DNA of 64,000 bases, taken from positions 3,969,492 to 4,033,491 of the forward strand of contig NC_060964.1 of NCBI RefSeq assembly GCF_910589235.1. The letters run 5' to 3'. Position numbers and translations under genes: made by a program. Shown here piece by piece: positions 1-14,300 of this stretch; positions within the stretch are counted from its first letter, which is position 1; every line of letters begins with the position of its first letter. The notes beneath the pieces are model-generated. The model saw only the letters and a program-made list of their open reading frames with translations, was not told the DNA's origin and ran no database searches. The stretch is from Vespa crabro (Eukaryota > Arthropoda > Insecta > Hymenoptera > Vespidae).

Positions 1-1441
1 TCGAATGAATTATTTCTTTCGTATTTCTAATCTTATTTCCTAATCTAATTGTTCTATATCATTATACATATAGAGATGAATCGAATTATGTTTAAATAAT
101 AAAGAGTTTCTTTGTATTGTAATAATTCGCTTTTAAAATTTACAATTCTCTTATTAGTTGGATACATTTGTATTCTTTTCATTGGCACATCAGAGAATAC
201 TATAATTCGTCTCTAATGGATCGACCAAATTATTATCCTTCATTTATCAAACTTTAATAGAAGCATCGAAGCTTTATTATAGCGAATTAATGCGAATAAT
301 GTTTCCGTTAATATTTCGAATAAAATATAAATGGATGAAGGAAATGTAAATTAATATTTACGTTAATTTTCAGAAATATATCTTATTTATATACTGGATG
401 AAAGGGAATTAGAGGAGATTGTAACGATTAATTTTTCAATTTCTTTTATGGATAGGCCATAGTCCCGAATGTTTCTTTTTTATCTTACATTTCCCAAGAG
501 AGTATACGAATTTTTCTCTGTGAACCAAATGCCTCGATTCTCATGAATAAAAAACCTCAGATGAAGGATAACAAGGATGAAAGTCTTTCGGTGTGGATAT
601 TTAGGAAAAAAAAAAAAAATAAAAAAAAAAAGAAAGAAAAAAAGAAAAAATCTTTAAGATGAAATCTAAACTATGATTATTTTAAATATCTCGGTCCATA
701 CAAAAAACATGACGGCAATTGTGACACATAGAATAAAATATGATTCTCATACAATTCTCATGTATACCTTTTCTCATGTGATGTGTACATACATATTGTC
801 ATAGCTATGCGAAGTAATGGGGTAATGGCGTTCGAATGTTCTCTCATGTAGAGAGAGATAGACTGAACAATAGTGGCTCAACGCCGGGAAATTCCAACGG
901 GAAAGCTCGAAAGCACAGAAAGCTTGAGCGAATACCGTACTGTCGATAAAGCAGTGCTATGAACAGTTCATTCGAAATGACCCTAAAGCTCGAGTTTGAT
1001 GCTATCGCATAACTGCACAATATACACTACATATGAGGCCTTTTCATCGAAGGGCGGAATGTGTTCTTCGTTGATGATCAACCAAACTCATCCATTACGA
1101 TTCATAGTTTCATACGAAAGATATAGAACAGACAATAGGAGTGCCCTATTTACCCTACCAGGCGGCGCGCTTGTCTTTTCTGAATGAAAAAAAAAAAAAA
1201 AGAAAACTACAACATGTAAATTCAATATTACGTGTATATATAATATCTCAAAATTTTTTTCTCTTTATACCACTTGATCTTAACATTTAGAAATAAAATC
1301 TGTAATTTTAAAAAGGAAAAATACTTTTGATAGCTTAGAACATGAATTATGAGCTTTTTTTTTCTTTAAAAAAGGATATTATTATTTTTAAAGATATTTC
1401 TTATCAAACGATTTATGGAAAAGATAGTGGGTTTTGCAGTT

Positions 1442-1445
<4 letters not shown>

Positions 1446-1482
<37 letters not shown>
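1446..1482. repeat. (TA)n microsatellite
   Basis: Uninterrupted TA dinucleotides. Confidence 0.95.
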
Positions 1483-1489
<7 letters not shown>

Positions 1490-2173
1490 ATTACGGATAT
1501 AATAAAGGATCTAGAGAAAATATGATTTGGAAAATTTAACATTTAACTCAATAATACAATATTTTTCTTTGATTGTACCTCACGCGAGATGTATGATTTT
1601 CTATTTTCTTTATACTTAATAGTTTAATACATATGTATATTTAATGACCTTTAGTTGGAACAAATATTACAAATTCGTTTACAACAGTTACAGAGGGATA
1701 GAACAGAGAATAATTTAACCGTAAAAAGGTGAACCTTCCCGTACCCAACAAATTGTTAATTTTCCCTCCTATATTTCAATGACCTACCAGGGTAGATTTT
1801 AATTAAAGGATTAAATTTATCGAATAATTGTCGACCCATTCACGATTAATCGTATCAGTTATATCGTCGACCGCAATAAAAATTAAATCGAAATAACATT
1901 CAATTTTATTTTTATGCTCTTTCGAAAGATAATAAAAGGAATTACAGAAGGAAAGAAATTTAAGTTGATCGAACTTACAAACTTGGAAATAATTCCAGAT
2001 GAAAAGATATATTTATCTTGATTATTCTTTAAATTCATCTTCTCTTTCATAATCGAAAAATTTTTCGTTTCATCAGATGTCTTCTATATATCAATGCTTA
2101 AATAAATATCTCGATAAATTAATACGCTTAACATTTTCGCTTCGAGTATAGTTACATCCTGCAAGAGCATTTT

Positions 2174-2314
2174 GTATTACATTAAATTTAATCTGTAAAT
2201 AAAAGAGGTTACCTAAATATTTTTAATTTGAAGTAAAAAAAGAAAAAATAATACATTACATTTAATTTGTAAAAATAAAAGAGGGTACCTAAATATTTTA
2301 ATTGGAAGTAAAAT
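2174..2314. repeat. Imperfect tandem duplication, about 75-80 bp unit
   Basis: Both copies run TACATTAmATTTAAT, TGTAAA, ATAAAAGAGG(T/G)TACCTAA, ATATTTTAATT, GAAGTAAAA in the same order. The second copy carries small indels. Confidence 0.8.
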
Positions 2315-3927
2315 GGTAATATATATATAAAGTATGTCAAGAAAAAGTTTCATTTAATTTTCAGACCTGTAAGAATATTAATGAAAGGAAAATTAAAAAA
2401 GATATGAAGAGGATGTAACAAATGCGTAGTAGTATCAAGTCACGCAAACAGGCTGAAAGATAACTATTTAATTAGAGTTATAAGAAAAATGTATGTCTAG
2501 TAAAAAAAATCATTTAGGTATGCTATTTAATGTATTTAATGCAATTTTATTAATATAATGATGTTTCATTCATAAGTAAAAAATATCGCGTAATTGTTTT
2601 TACATAGATTCTTCATAATATTTCGCAATTGTTTAAAGCTCATAAGTTTTAAAAAAATTAGACAACATATAATCAAAGAAAAATGAATAGAATAAATTTC
2701 GATTAGTAAAGATCGGAAATAGGTAAATGCATAGGGAATATCTTTTAACGATTTCTCATACATCCCATTGACATACAAAATACCTACTTGACATCATTTT
2801 ATTATGTGTCACTCAATCAAAACCAATAGAAATACTTCAAAGGTCGGTTGTTAGTTCGTAGTTATAAGACAAGTACAAATATTATCCTACGTTGCCCAAA
2901 TCTACGAGTCATTGTTGGTACGTGATTAAAGGCTGTTATTTCAGAGTAAAAAGTAATGTTTCAAAAGTTTCCGAGTTTCAGGAGAAATAATACCCTCAGG
3001 AGTATTAGAAGAGAAATAGATTTTCGATAATGATAAAGAAATACGAGGAAAATGTATAATCCTAGAAGTCAACATTAATCAGTGATCTTCTTTTCACGAA
3101 CGATATCATTTTTATTTTTAAGAATAAGAAAACAAAACTTATCATTTTATTTATCCAAGATAACAGCTTTTAAATGGAAAGTACAAAGATTTGTTTTTCT
3201 GTATCAAAACTAGTTGGATATCTATTTCCTCATTTCCGTTTCCTTTACAAAGGGTCAAGTTCTGTTAGAACGTGTAGACATTTCCTCCTGAAATTCTCTC
3301 AGTATCCCTTGAAACGTTAAGAGCGTCGAGCATTTCAACGAGAAGAATGAAATAAAAGAATGAGGGAGACAATCCGTTAGGTAAACCCAGATCTTAGCTT
3401 TTCTCGTAGGGAGTAAAGGCACATGGCCGTCGACTCTTTCAGGCCACTTTCTAAATGACAAAAATAGAAAGACCGCTCGATATTAATTGTGTCAAGTGTG
3501 GATCCTTGACTTTTGCGCGAAATAAAACAATGCCTCCTCCGTTAGATCGTTTTTTACCTAGATAGACATTCATCAATATAGATACCTAGACTAGATTTCT
3601 ATATGTGTAATCACATAAGTAATACGTATGTACGTACGTATAAATGTCAGTTTTTACATGGCATATCTGAAAAAGGACTCATTCTAATCGGAATATCGTA
3701 TACATTTGTATATATGAATTTTAAATTGTATTTACATCTTATCGCTACAACTATTTGTTTCCCATCATTTATTTTTCACACATAAAATATTCAATAATGC
3801 GAAAACAGAAGGGTCGACCGAGAAGTAATTCGTTATAAAATATATTCCAATACCAGACGAGATAAAGTGTATTTGTAGAAATCATGAGAAATACACAATT
3901 GACGATGGATTGAATGCTTGTACTATT

Positions 3928-3943
3928 AAAAAAAAAAAAAAAA

Positions 3944-3975
<32 letters not shown>
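3928..3975. repeat. A17-G-T30 homopolymer pair
   Basis: A run of A followed after one G by a run of T, able to fold back on itself. Confidence 0.95.
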
Positions 3976-6817
3976 CATAACCATTTCAAACAAAGAGATA
4001 AAGAAAGATTTATTTTTATTATATCAAGGAACTGAGAAATACATTACGAATGAAACTCGATGGCAATGAAAATATTTCCTAAGAATTCAAGTCAAAGATA
4101 AGGATGTGCAAATAAAATCCATTGAAAATAATGTTCAATATTCATGAATAGTTTTACAAGGATTGAAGCTTTCGAATTAATCGCTTCGAATGAAAAGAGT
4201 GAACCTTCCTAAGGGATATTCATGATATATAATAAAAATTTATGAACACGTAGAACATTTTGCTAATGTCGATTCATTAAAAAAATAAGTGGAAAATATT
4301 TGTCCTTTGATAAAAAGTCGACACACTGGCTTGAATTTGGTATATGATATTTAATCTATACAGAACGTTATGAAAAATATATGCGATAACAATGATCCTC
4401 TTTCACGTGTATTTTATTAAACGCTCAAAACGAACAACAATGAGCGTACGATTTTTAACGAATACAATCTTATGTACTATTCATATACATCATTCATCTG
4501 GCCATTTACGTTGTTATAAAAGAATTTTTAATCTGACGAAAACATATATATTTAATTATCGTGACTTTTTGTAAATTGCAATTTTTTTTTTTTTATTTAG
4601 ATATAATTTACAAAACTTATAACTTACTAACAATAAGAGTAAATGTAAGAACTATTTTCATGATTAATATCAATTAAATAATAATAAACTTTTCAACTTT
4701 CTGCATACAATATAATTTTGCCTTTGCTATATAGTCCTTTCTATTTCTAACTTTTCGTCTTTGGCGATTGGGATCTCACCTTTAATCGTCACCTTTTAAT
4801 CGTGCAACGTTCGTAATTATTACGATGATTACCGAAATCACTGCTTTCAATCGACAGGTCATTATTTACCAATTTCATATATACGTACATATGCTTTATA
4901 GATAAATAAAAATATTATTTAATGATAACGTAAGGACAAAATTTGGATTATGATTTCGAATTAATGAAGGATGCGCATATGGTTATTAATGAAGATTTCA
5001 TTGCAAATCAATGAGTATGAGCGATAATTATGAGCACTTACTGATGAATGTGCTTTGAATGATAATGTTGATTAATCAGCAAAATATAAGGTCGATACGT
5101 AGACACTTCAATATAATTGAAGGATCTAGGTTTATCTAATTAGTCTTTTCATTTCAATATGTTTAAGCAAATAAGCATGATCGTGCAACTATATTCCCTT
5201 TGACGTAATAACTTTGACAAATATATTCTGTTAGACTATCGTAAATATACCTACAGAATTTATTTAACGCTTAAATGTCCATTTTCGAAATCGTTCATTA
5301 TGATGATAAATTTAAGTAATACGAATTTGAAAAATTTGAAAAATTCACGGCTTTTTATTTTATAAATGTCACTCTTAAAATAAAATGCATCTTACAATCA
5401 TCAAGATTATCATAATTCATACACGATTCGATGTATTCAAAATTCAATTCGTTATTTTCTAAAAAAAAAAAAGAAAAAGAAAAAAAAATCTAAAAAATTT
5501 TTTTAGTTTATAGTTTTTCTGTCACTTCTATCATATGCTCAGTCCAATTCTAATCGAACATGATCACATATTAACGACTTTGATAGAAATAGTTTTACTC
5601 GATTTAAACTATGCCACTCAATAGCAATATAATTTTTATTGACCGAACAGTACTAACTAAACCTAACAAAGAAACGCTACTTTTCATATCATACTATTTT
5701 ATCGATCTATTTACAGAGTTAATAATTAATGCCTCGCTAGTTTCAAGATCGATTATTTTCCAAACTCACTAATGTCTTCTTATTTCTGAATTAAGATGAC
5801 TTATGACTTCGTGTATTTTATTTTTCTATGAAAATATAAGTGATATTGTTTTCTTTATCTTTACTTTTTTCATTTTTAATGACTATAATAGTCGATAAAT
5901 CGGCAGTGAAATATAAAAAAAAAAATTTTAATTATAATCTTGTTTTCTCAATGAAAATATCGTCATTTCAATATTCTATGAAGTCAGTAATTCGTTATTT
6001 TTGCTGACATATTTCTGATCTTTTAAATATCCTATTGGAGAATTTTCAATTAAAATGTTCTTCTACTCTAATTACTTATCGACATTAAAATATCGTTCGA
6101 TAAAGGAATTTATTCTGATTAAGTAGATCAACATGAAAATAACTGATATACCTGAAACTTTTTTTTATCTAGACTTTTTAAATACTTTAATATAAAAGAT
6201 AAAAATTTCCAAAAAAAAAGAAAGACTTTGAAAAATATGGAAAATATTTGTAATATTGTAATGGATTGGAACTATCGATTGTAGAAAGTAAAAACGTGTC
6301 TAACTAACTTGAGTATAAAAAAAAATACGATAATATACGAGAAAAGTACAATTTATTTTCGTTGTACTATACAGCTATATATACAAGGTAGATGTTTTAA
6401 CACCCTCCGTATTAATGGATAGACGTAGTACTTTCTTTTTCACACAATGAATGTTACTCGATAAATAAAAGCAACGTGAAAAATGCAATCAAGTTATCAA
6501 AAGAAAATCAATGAATATTCAATCGTAAGATCGTTGCTCTTAACGATTCACAAAAGTTTTAAAAGAGTTATCTAATTAATCGTTTCGTAAATAAAACTAG
6601 ATGTATTCATTGATAAAAAAAAAAAAAAAAAAAAAAAAAGGAAACAAAAGAAAAAAGGAAAAGAAAGAAAAGAAAGAAACACATCAAAAAGATTAAAAAT
6701 AATTCGACAATAAATTTTCTTCAAAGCTATTCATTGAAAAGAGAGAGAAAAAAAATAAGTTCAATAGAATAACAAGAAATACAATAAGTTGTGAAGATCA
6801 ATGAATTATTTACTTAC

Positions 6818-6936
6818 CGTTCGCCATCATCGTTGAAGGCATAATCACCTAGGATGAGATCACGAAGGCGATATCTTGGTGGCAGGATGAGAGGCAAACA
6901 AGGATCTGGCTCGTTCATCGTGTGAGATGCGTTCAT
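6818..6936 (-). CDS. Probable first coding exon of an unrecognised minus-strand gene
   Basis: On the minus strand this reads MNASHTMNEPD, then CLPLILPP and RLRDLILGDYAFNDDGE, before a perfect donor, CG|GTAAGT, with two bases left over (phase 2). The composition (prolines, aromatic and acidic residues, balanced codons) is unlike the lysine/isoleucine-rich chance ORFs around it. Two ATGs are possible: 6934-6936, and 6916-6918, which has the better context (A at -3). The frame is open upstream to an ATG at 7050, but that part is less protein-like. A pyrimidine-rich acceptor ending TTTTCAG lies at about 7121, so the exon may start at 7120 with a 5' UTR. The next exons would lie to the left; none was recognised between 1 and 6817. 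I do not recognise the family. Confidence 0.5.
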
Positions 6937-7120
6937 ATGTTCAGCGTTCGAGGATTCCTTGAAAATGTTGCCTTTTGTGTACCCCCCCGTTCTATCGGGG
7001 GAAGTACGAAATAATATATTTGCGTATGCCACAATGATTTTTTCAAACAATCATCATTCGTCATTCATTTGATAATGATAATAATCAAATGACATGGTAC
7101 ACACGAGCGTTAATAATATT
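6937..7120 (-). other. Possible 5' UTR part of the minus-strand exon
   Basis: On the minus strand a CTTCTTCTTCAAGTGTGTTT tract followed by TCAG ends at 7121, giving a candidate acceptor for an exon that runs into the coding part at 6936. An alternative acceptor (CCCCCGATAG) lies near 7000. Upstream, 7180-7320 is a CpG-rich patch that could instead be the promoter. Confidence 0.3.
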
Positions 7121-10100
7121 CTGAAAACACACTTGAAGAAGAAGTATAACACGTGAATTAAAAACAGACGAAAGAGTTCGCAAGAAGGAGATCGTTCATC
7201 TTCTCTCAACGGTTTGTTGTGTTCTGTCTCGAACGCGTGTCAAGGGTGTAAACGATGTCGTATTTGTTCTATCAATGCGCAAGCGCTATTTTAGCAAGGC
7301 CCGATGATAGCTCTTCGAATACTATCTATTTTCCGTCTGAAGGATGTCCGTCCTCTGTACCGATGACAGAGTTTATAATGACGCTAATAAACAATGTACA
7401 AAGCTTTATATAATTTCTAAGAATTAGAGTTATACACGCAAGGTTACTTTCTCTACGATATCTTTTAGATCGTTTCTTGAAAAATTTTTTTTCTTTTGTT
7501 ATGTTAAATTGTAACGAAAACATATGTATATATATATATATATATAGATTGTTACTTTGCGATATTTATTTTGTATCAATATGAAACGTTAAAGATTTAA
7601 ATAAATCAATTCTTTTCATAATTAATATAATAATTTTTTTCCTTTAAATGATAAATTAATTTTTTTTTTTTATTGATAAATAAAAGAGTGTAAGTTTGGC
7701 ATTAAGAAAAACTACACGAATCAATAAAGATAATTTCTTTCTGACTTACGTCAGAATGTTCGTGTTGCTTTGATGACTTATCTTACTGTTTGTGAAATAT
7801 GCGAAAATAGAACCTGATAATTATTCTATTATGTGCGTGATTCAATCCACTTTTTATTTCATGACGTAGGTACTGAAAAAGATGTAGGTACGTCTACAAA
7901 CCGCTGTACGTTTTACGTAGAAAGAGATTACTATTAAAAAGAAGAGTTTAAAAATTGAACTCTGTTGAAAACAAAAACCAAAAGAGATTTTACTTAGAGT
8001 TTAGAGAAACAAATATCCCTTTGCATATTTTAATGGACATAATGAAAACAATATTTGTAAATTATTTTTCAATCATGTATTTCCGCGTTCGAGTGTGTAA
8101 TTATAATTAATTATCTACATTAGACAATTAATTTATTGTAGAAATCTAAATTTATTTTTATCGTGAAATAGATAAAAAAAGAAAAAAGAAAATAAATAAA
8201 ACAACACTAAATGATAAATCACACATAGATTTCCAAATAAGCCTTTCCTAAGAAGTCTTTCGAAAAAGGACATTGAAATTGTATTTGACACCCGAGGATT
8301 GAAGTTTTTCACAAAATCTTTAAAAAGTACGTTTGATTTATTCATTTAATAATAAATAAAATCAAAAGAAATAAAAAACACTATATGAATCTAATATAAT
8401 GAGGAGTGTAAAGTACGATAATAGATCAAATTATCTATTACAATTGATGGTTTAGATTCGTCAAATACGTACGTACGAATATTTATAACTATAGAATCAT
8501 AGAATGACGAATGAAAAATTTGCATCATCTCCGTGTTACAATCGACGACGTTAATCGAATTTTCGCTGTACGATCTAAACTGAATTAATATCGTTCGACA
8601 AATGAATTTAACGATTGTGTTATAATGGCACTATGATTTACACGTCTTTTCGATCTACTAAGTTAATTCGAATCGACATTCACTGTTTTACGTTTAAACA
8701 ATACGATTCACGTAGATACTTTTTTCTTTCTTTCTCTTGCACGGTCTAAAAAATTCGCGTTCAAAAAGAAATTAAATGAGTGATCTAATATTTTCCCTTC
8801 AAATTCAGAATTTCTTTCCTAAATTAATCACGCGCGTTAAATTCGATATAAAAGGTAATATAATCATCAATAATGACTTCCATTGTTAACTTCTATTTTT
8901 CTTTTTTTTTATACCATAAGAAATTTCGCAGATCTTTGTTATTAATGCGATTTGTAAATAATCATCTTCAAATATCATGCCTGATAAAAATTAACGCCTA
9001 TTCGATTGATAACAGATAACGTTGTAAATAAAAATGTTTAATTATGGTTTTTTATTGCCACTTCGAGTAGCACATTAACTTCAATTATTAAATTCTAGTT
9101 GTCAATCGCTTTATCACTAAAATAAACATTACTATAATCAGATTCGCAATAATCGATAGAGTCGAGACCTTTTAGTTTCTTTTATTTCATATTTTAAATA
9201 AGATATTTAATAATTATTAATTCAATTTAAAAAAGAAAAAAAAATAAAACAATTATATTAAATTACTTTTTCTTGAATAAAATTTATACCGCGAATAAAC
9301 TCACTTATAATTATTTTTAAGATCGCAATGATTATCGTTACTCCCTCGTATTATTTTTTTACTTTTAATTTTTCTATTTAAAAAATTACTTTCGATATTA
9401 TCTATTTGCAATTAAAGCCAGGATAAGTGTATATAATTATGTACATATCACTTCGTAAACTTCGATAAGAGCTTTTCCCATCTTAATTTTAATAGCAATA
9501 TCTTTGCGTAATTATGTGATACCTTGGAACATTTTCGTATGTCTTAAAAACGAAAGACAAGGATAAATATATCGAAGTATATCTCATGAGAGGATAAATA
9601 AATAATAAGGATTTGACCTCGATCGAAACGTATTAATAAATAAGAGCTTAAGGAAAATGTCATGAGGAAAGTAGAAACGAAATCACGTTAATGCTTGCTG
9701 AAGCATTGTTTTTTTCTTTCTTTTTTTTTTCTTTTGTTCTTTTTCAAACAAAACTTTGTAATTGGAGGAAACAATAAAGTTCGATCATATCGATCGAAAT
9801 TTGAGCGAATTACATATAAAAGACGACTAGTAGTTGTGCGATATAATATAAAACGTAACAAGAAACTCAATTAAATTCGGAAGATACGTATCGAGATCGC
9901 AAGAAATGAAATAGCTTGAATTTTTTTCCTTTTTCTTTTCTTTTTTTTTTCTTTTTGTTTTGTGCGATATCACCCTCTTTATTGTCGAAACGAAATTCTG
10001 ACAAGTAAGCTTTTTTCGATCAAATGATTCTCGTTCTGTAATTCTCCCTCGATTTTATTTCAACGCGCGTTATATTACTTTGAAAACCATAAAGAATTTA

Positions 10101-10919
10101 AATTCCCTATTCGCAGTGCAATCGCTTTGTGGTAAAAACTCATGATCCACAATCTGAATTCCCATTTCTTGTTCGCTTTAAAAATTCATAGAAAGATCTA
10201 ACAAATGTCGATTCAATGACCCGCAATCATATACTTTTTGAACTTATGTGTTAAGAGTCTCGGATGAAAAAGTTGTAAAAAAGATAAAAAGAATCGACAC
10301 GACATTTCGATCATACACGTTTCCAATGTAAAGAAATATTCTTCTTTATATGTTTGAAAGATTTGCTAAACTTTCTTCGGAATACAAACGTGGAAAAACA
10401 GTTTTGCATGACGAATAACCAAAAAAGAAATATTCGATATTTTATGCGAAGGTTCGTAAAAAATTTATATTGAATTCTCAATGACAGAAGCAAACATTTT
10501 CGCACATGAGATCTTTCTTTTTTTGCTTATATGTCTTAAAAAAAAAAATCTTTTTATAATACAATACAATTTTTATTCTCATAAACGTATTAATTTTACG
10601 ATGAGATATCTTTCCTCGTTCATCAACAACGATCATATACCTTGAGATCGTTAAATCAGAACGGATCATAAAATCACGTTGAAACTAGAAACGAACGCAT
10701 TTATGTTATCTCTTTTACGAGCGAAACATTGCTTGGATCGAATCACAATTCACTAGAATTTTATCTATAAGAGTTCTTTTTGTACACTTTTGTACACAAA
10801 CTCAAGCCTTTATTTTCTCTTTCGTTGGTAAAACAAAATATATGAACGTATACACATAATACGAATAAACATGCACGCACGCATAAATACATTTAAAAAA
10901 AAAAAAGAAAAACGTTGAA
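7121..10919. other. AT-rich non-coding region
   Basis: The part at 7180-7320 is moderately CpG-rich. The remainder is AT-rich with homopolymer tracts. No gene, RNA or mobile element was recognised. Confidence 0.6.
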
Positions 10920-11228
10920 ATTTACCGCGACGGCAATGCAGTTTTACTGCGGTTACGTTGCAGCTTCACTTTCGCGAGATATCAACGATGGACACTGAAC
11001 GATAATCTTCCTTTTTTCGAGAGGTAAAAGAGATCGAAAGGTAAGAAGATAGGTAAGAGGATTGCACGTGCGCTGTGAATAATGTTGTGCGCCCGCGCAA
11101 CACCCCGTAAGTTCGAAAAGCTCTTCGATATGTTCGTTCGAACGAACCACGTTCCTCTTCGATGAATTCGACCCGAACCCGACGAAGTCTCGCGCTTCAA
11201 TGATGAAGCACGCGCGAAAACGAATCTA

Positions 11229-11306
<78 letters not shown>

Positions 11307-11330
11307 ACGATGACGACACTCACCATCGAC
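10920..11330. promoter_or_regulatory. CpG-rich patch with long (CGA)n repeat, possible promoter or 5' UTR
   Basis: About 400 bases stand out from the AT-rich surroundings by many CpGs (ACTGCGG, GTGCGCCCGCGC). On the minus strand the sequence could be a 5' leader for the gene whose coding exon is at 6818-6936, with a weak donor (CG|GTAAAT) near 10925. The minus-strand ORF here (poly-valine followed by basic sequence, 114 codons) is produced by the trinucleotide repeat and is not called as a gene. Confidence 0.25.
11229..11317. repeat. (CGA/GAC)n trinucleotide microsatellite, about 29 units
   Basis: Nearly pure repeat, with single substitutions near 11297 and 11311. It reads poly-Val on the minus strand and poly-Asp or poly-Arg-like in other frames. 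It lies inside a CpG-rich patch. Confidence 0.95.
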
Positions 11331-14300
11331 GAATTACAGAAAAGTTCAATATTGAAAAGAAAAGAGACACGATTCCTCTATTTATACTTTTTCTCTCTCA
11401 CAATCAAATACTTTACTATAACATTCATCTATATATACATCTATATCTATATATACATGTACACACTTATATCTACCTGTTCATATATGCTATAACATCT
11501 ATAGACGTGTATATCGATATCAATTTCTATAGATAATTATATAAATAGATAATAAATAATAAAATAATAGATAAATCGATAGACTATTAAAAGTAGTCGA
11601 TTAATCTGATTTTCGCAAATGAAAATAAATGAATCTGTTTGCTTTCATTAAAGATTTTAATAAGAAATGAACGATGAATTTATTATAGAAGAAGGTGGAA
11701 ATATATCAATGAAAAAAATTTTGCAAAATTTTTCTATTCAATCATAACTTAAAATTATTTTGATACCTTGAAATGTAGAAACTTTTTGTCCTTCGATCTA
11801 ACGCATAAGAATACCGAATAGGTTTAAATAAGAAAAAACAGTATTTCTCTTTTCAAATGTATTTCCTCTTTTCATGTAGTGCTTATTCTTTTTGCATTTT
11901 TTGTTCTTCTTTTACAATATTCGTGGACTTCATCCTTTTAAAGCTTTTCTCAACTGAGCTTCCTTAAAAGGACCGAGTGGAAAACGTACATTCAATGACT
12001 GTCTACACGAAGTTATACTGTGGTAGAGAAAATATATGATACCTAAAACGTACGATGCTTTCTAAGAACTAAGCAAAAATATTATCTGCTTTATTTTAAA
12101 GGCGATGTATCAGAGTTACAAAGTCAAAAATAATTCTTTCGTAATATCTTATGCAAATAGCTAAGAAAAATTCGTTGTATATATAATTATTTTATAAAAA
12201 GGGGAATCACTTATAAACATTGTTTTTCTCCCTTTGCTTTCAGAAGAGCAATCCACTCGTGACAAAAAGATTACATTCTATGGATTTTTTTCTTTCGACG
12301 GTTTCCTACGATGAGATTGTATATAAGAAGGGTCCTTAGGTCTGTTGAAGATGGGGAGAAGTTCATAGCAGATACTCGATTTCGGATAGACTTTAAGGAT
12401 CACATTACTTTAAATAAGGTCAATCCTGGGTAAACTTTGAATCGAAATGACATTTTTTTCTTTTCTGCTTTGTTTCGTTTTCTTCAATCTAATGAAGTTC
12501 TCCTGCCGTAATATTATACTTTTTTAATATTATAAACACATCTTATATATGCATATATACAATATTGAAAATGATATTGAAATGTATCAAGAGACTGTCG
12601 TTCGTAAAAATTACACGTATTTTATATTCAGCTGTACTGCCACTTGAAAAGATTAAATGTTAAAGATTTTAAATTAAAATGTGAGAAACCATAATATTTT
12701 TTTTTAAAGAAATGTATTGACAACACATTTTAATATATTATATTCTTTTTGTTCTTCAAATCAAATCGAAAACCAAACAAAAAGTAATTTAAATATAAGA
12801 TAAAGATAAGATAAATATAAGATAAAGATAACATGTTTGTAAATATTTCGAAATAAAGATGAAATAGTAATGAATTAATAAAAGAATCTTTCATCTCACG
12901 AAAACATTTTTCGCTGATTAAATGATATATTGTTACATCATAATATTTTCACTTATTTTGATTATCAGATTATATTACTAAATTTATAAGAAGTTACTTT
13001 GCTAATTACTTCTCCGAATAACAACATTATTAACTCTATAATGTAGAACATTACAACATCGACATTTTACAAATATTTAAGAACATAGACGGCATTTAAT
13101 CAATTTAATTCTTTTAATAAAATGCTTTCATCTCTTCAACGCGTTCACGTGAAAATAAAAAAAAAAGAAAAAGTAAAAGCACTTGTCGACAAATAATCAA
13201 AGCAAATATACTCTCGTCGAAAAATTCTTCCGAGACAAATGTCAAAGAAAAATATGAAGTGTCTCTCAAATCGAGAGAATTTTCAATTTCAATATTCCTA
13301 CAAGTAATTTCTGTCTTTAGGAATGAATTCGTTTCGATTTATCTTCGATAAAGTCATGAAAACAAAAAAAGAAAAAAATCACATTTCCCATAGATAAAAT
13401 GTATTATCATAAACGCATCTTCTGTTTTTGACACTGACTTTTTTCTAATAAAAAGTTTAATAATAATAAATGAAAAATGTATTACTTGATATTATATCAT
13501 ATGAATATATTAATAATAAATATAGTTAAAGGCAATAATTCGTAAAGTAAAAATTCATAAGGGAATAATTATTTAAAAATCTAGCAATAAATAAAGATGG
13601 AGAAATGAATAATTCTTTGATTGTCCATAATGTGGCAGCACCAATTGTCACGATGTAACAGCAACTGATGATACCGACGGTTGCTTGCTGAGTTATCGAT
13701 GTTGAAGTTGCTCGATGAAGTTGCTTGTTATACTATAACTTATCCGTCGGTAAGATAATGCACGTCGTTAAATAAACGTCAAACGACAAAGGAAGATTAT
13801 ATAAGTGGAAACATGAGTTGGTCAAGAGAGGAGAACAACGCTCAATGTAAACTGTTCATCGTAAGCGAAATATTTACACGCTCATGTAACCAGCCTCTTA
13901 TGCAGCGTATACGTCGATCATCTCCTATAGCACTCGATTACAAGGTAAAAAGAATTGTTTCGTAATAAGCGCCAAGCGGGAACGTTTCAAAGTCAAGCTA
14001 GTTCTTCGATACTGTTCTTGTCTTTGTCAATCGCATTTAACTATACAATTTACGAAAAATCATTTAATAGAGGACAAAACTAAGATATCACTTTTTTCCG
14101 TCAGAATGACGGAGATTACGATTTGAAAGGAAAAATGATGATTTCTTATTTCTAAGACCAATTTCAATTTCAATTATCTCATTAGTTCGAAGTTAACGCG
14201 TTGATCGTACACAGTAATCATTGATGATTTCATTCTATGCATTTATAAGATTTCTTTCGCTGATATTTTCTAATATAAAAATATAAGATAATATATTGTA

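Larger units (their letters stand above)
1..6817. other. AT-rich non-coding region, possibly first intron of the minus-strand gene
   Basis: No conserved coding segment was seen on either strand. There is a slightly GC-richer patch at about 840-1190, another at about 3250-3540, a (TA)n tract, an imperfect tandem duplication near 2174-2314, and A/T homopolymers (3928-3975, 6617-6640). If the exon at 6818-6936 is real, this is its downstream intron. Confidence 0.6.

Noticed and set aside
10982..11326. 114-codon minus-strand ORF with poly-valine
   Set aside because: Most of it is the translated CGA microsatellite; the rest has no recognisable domain.
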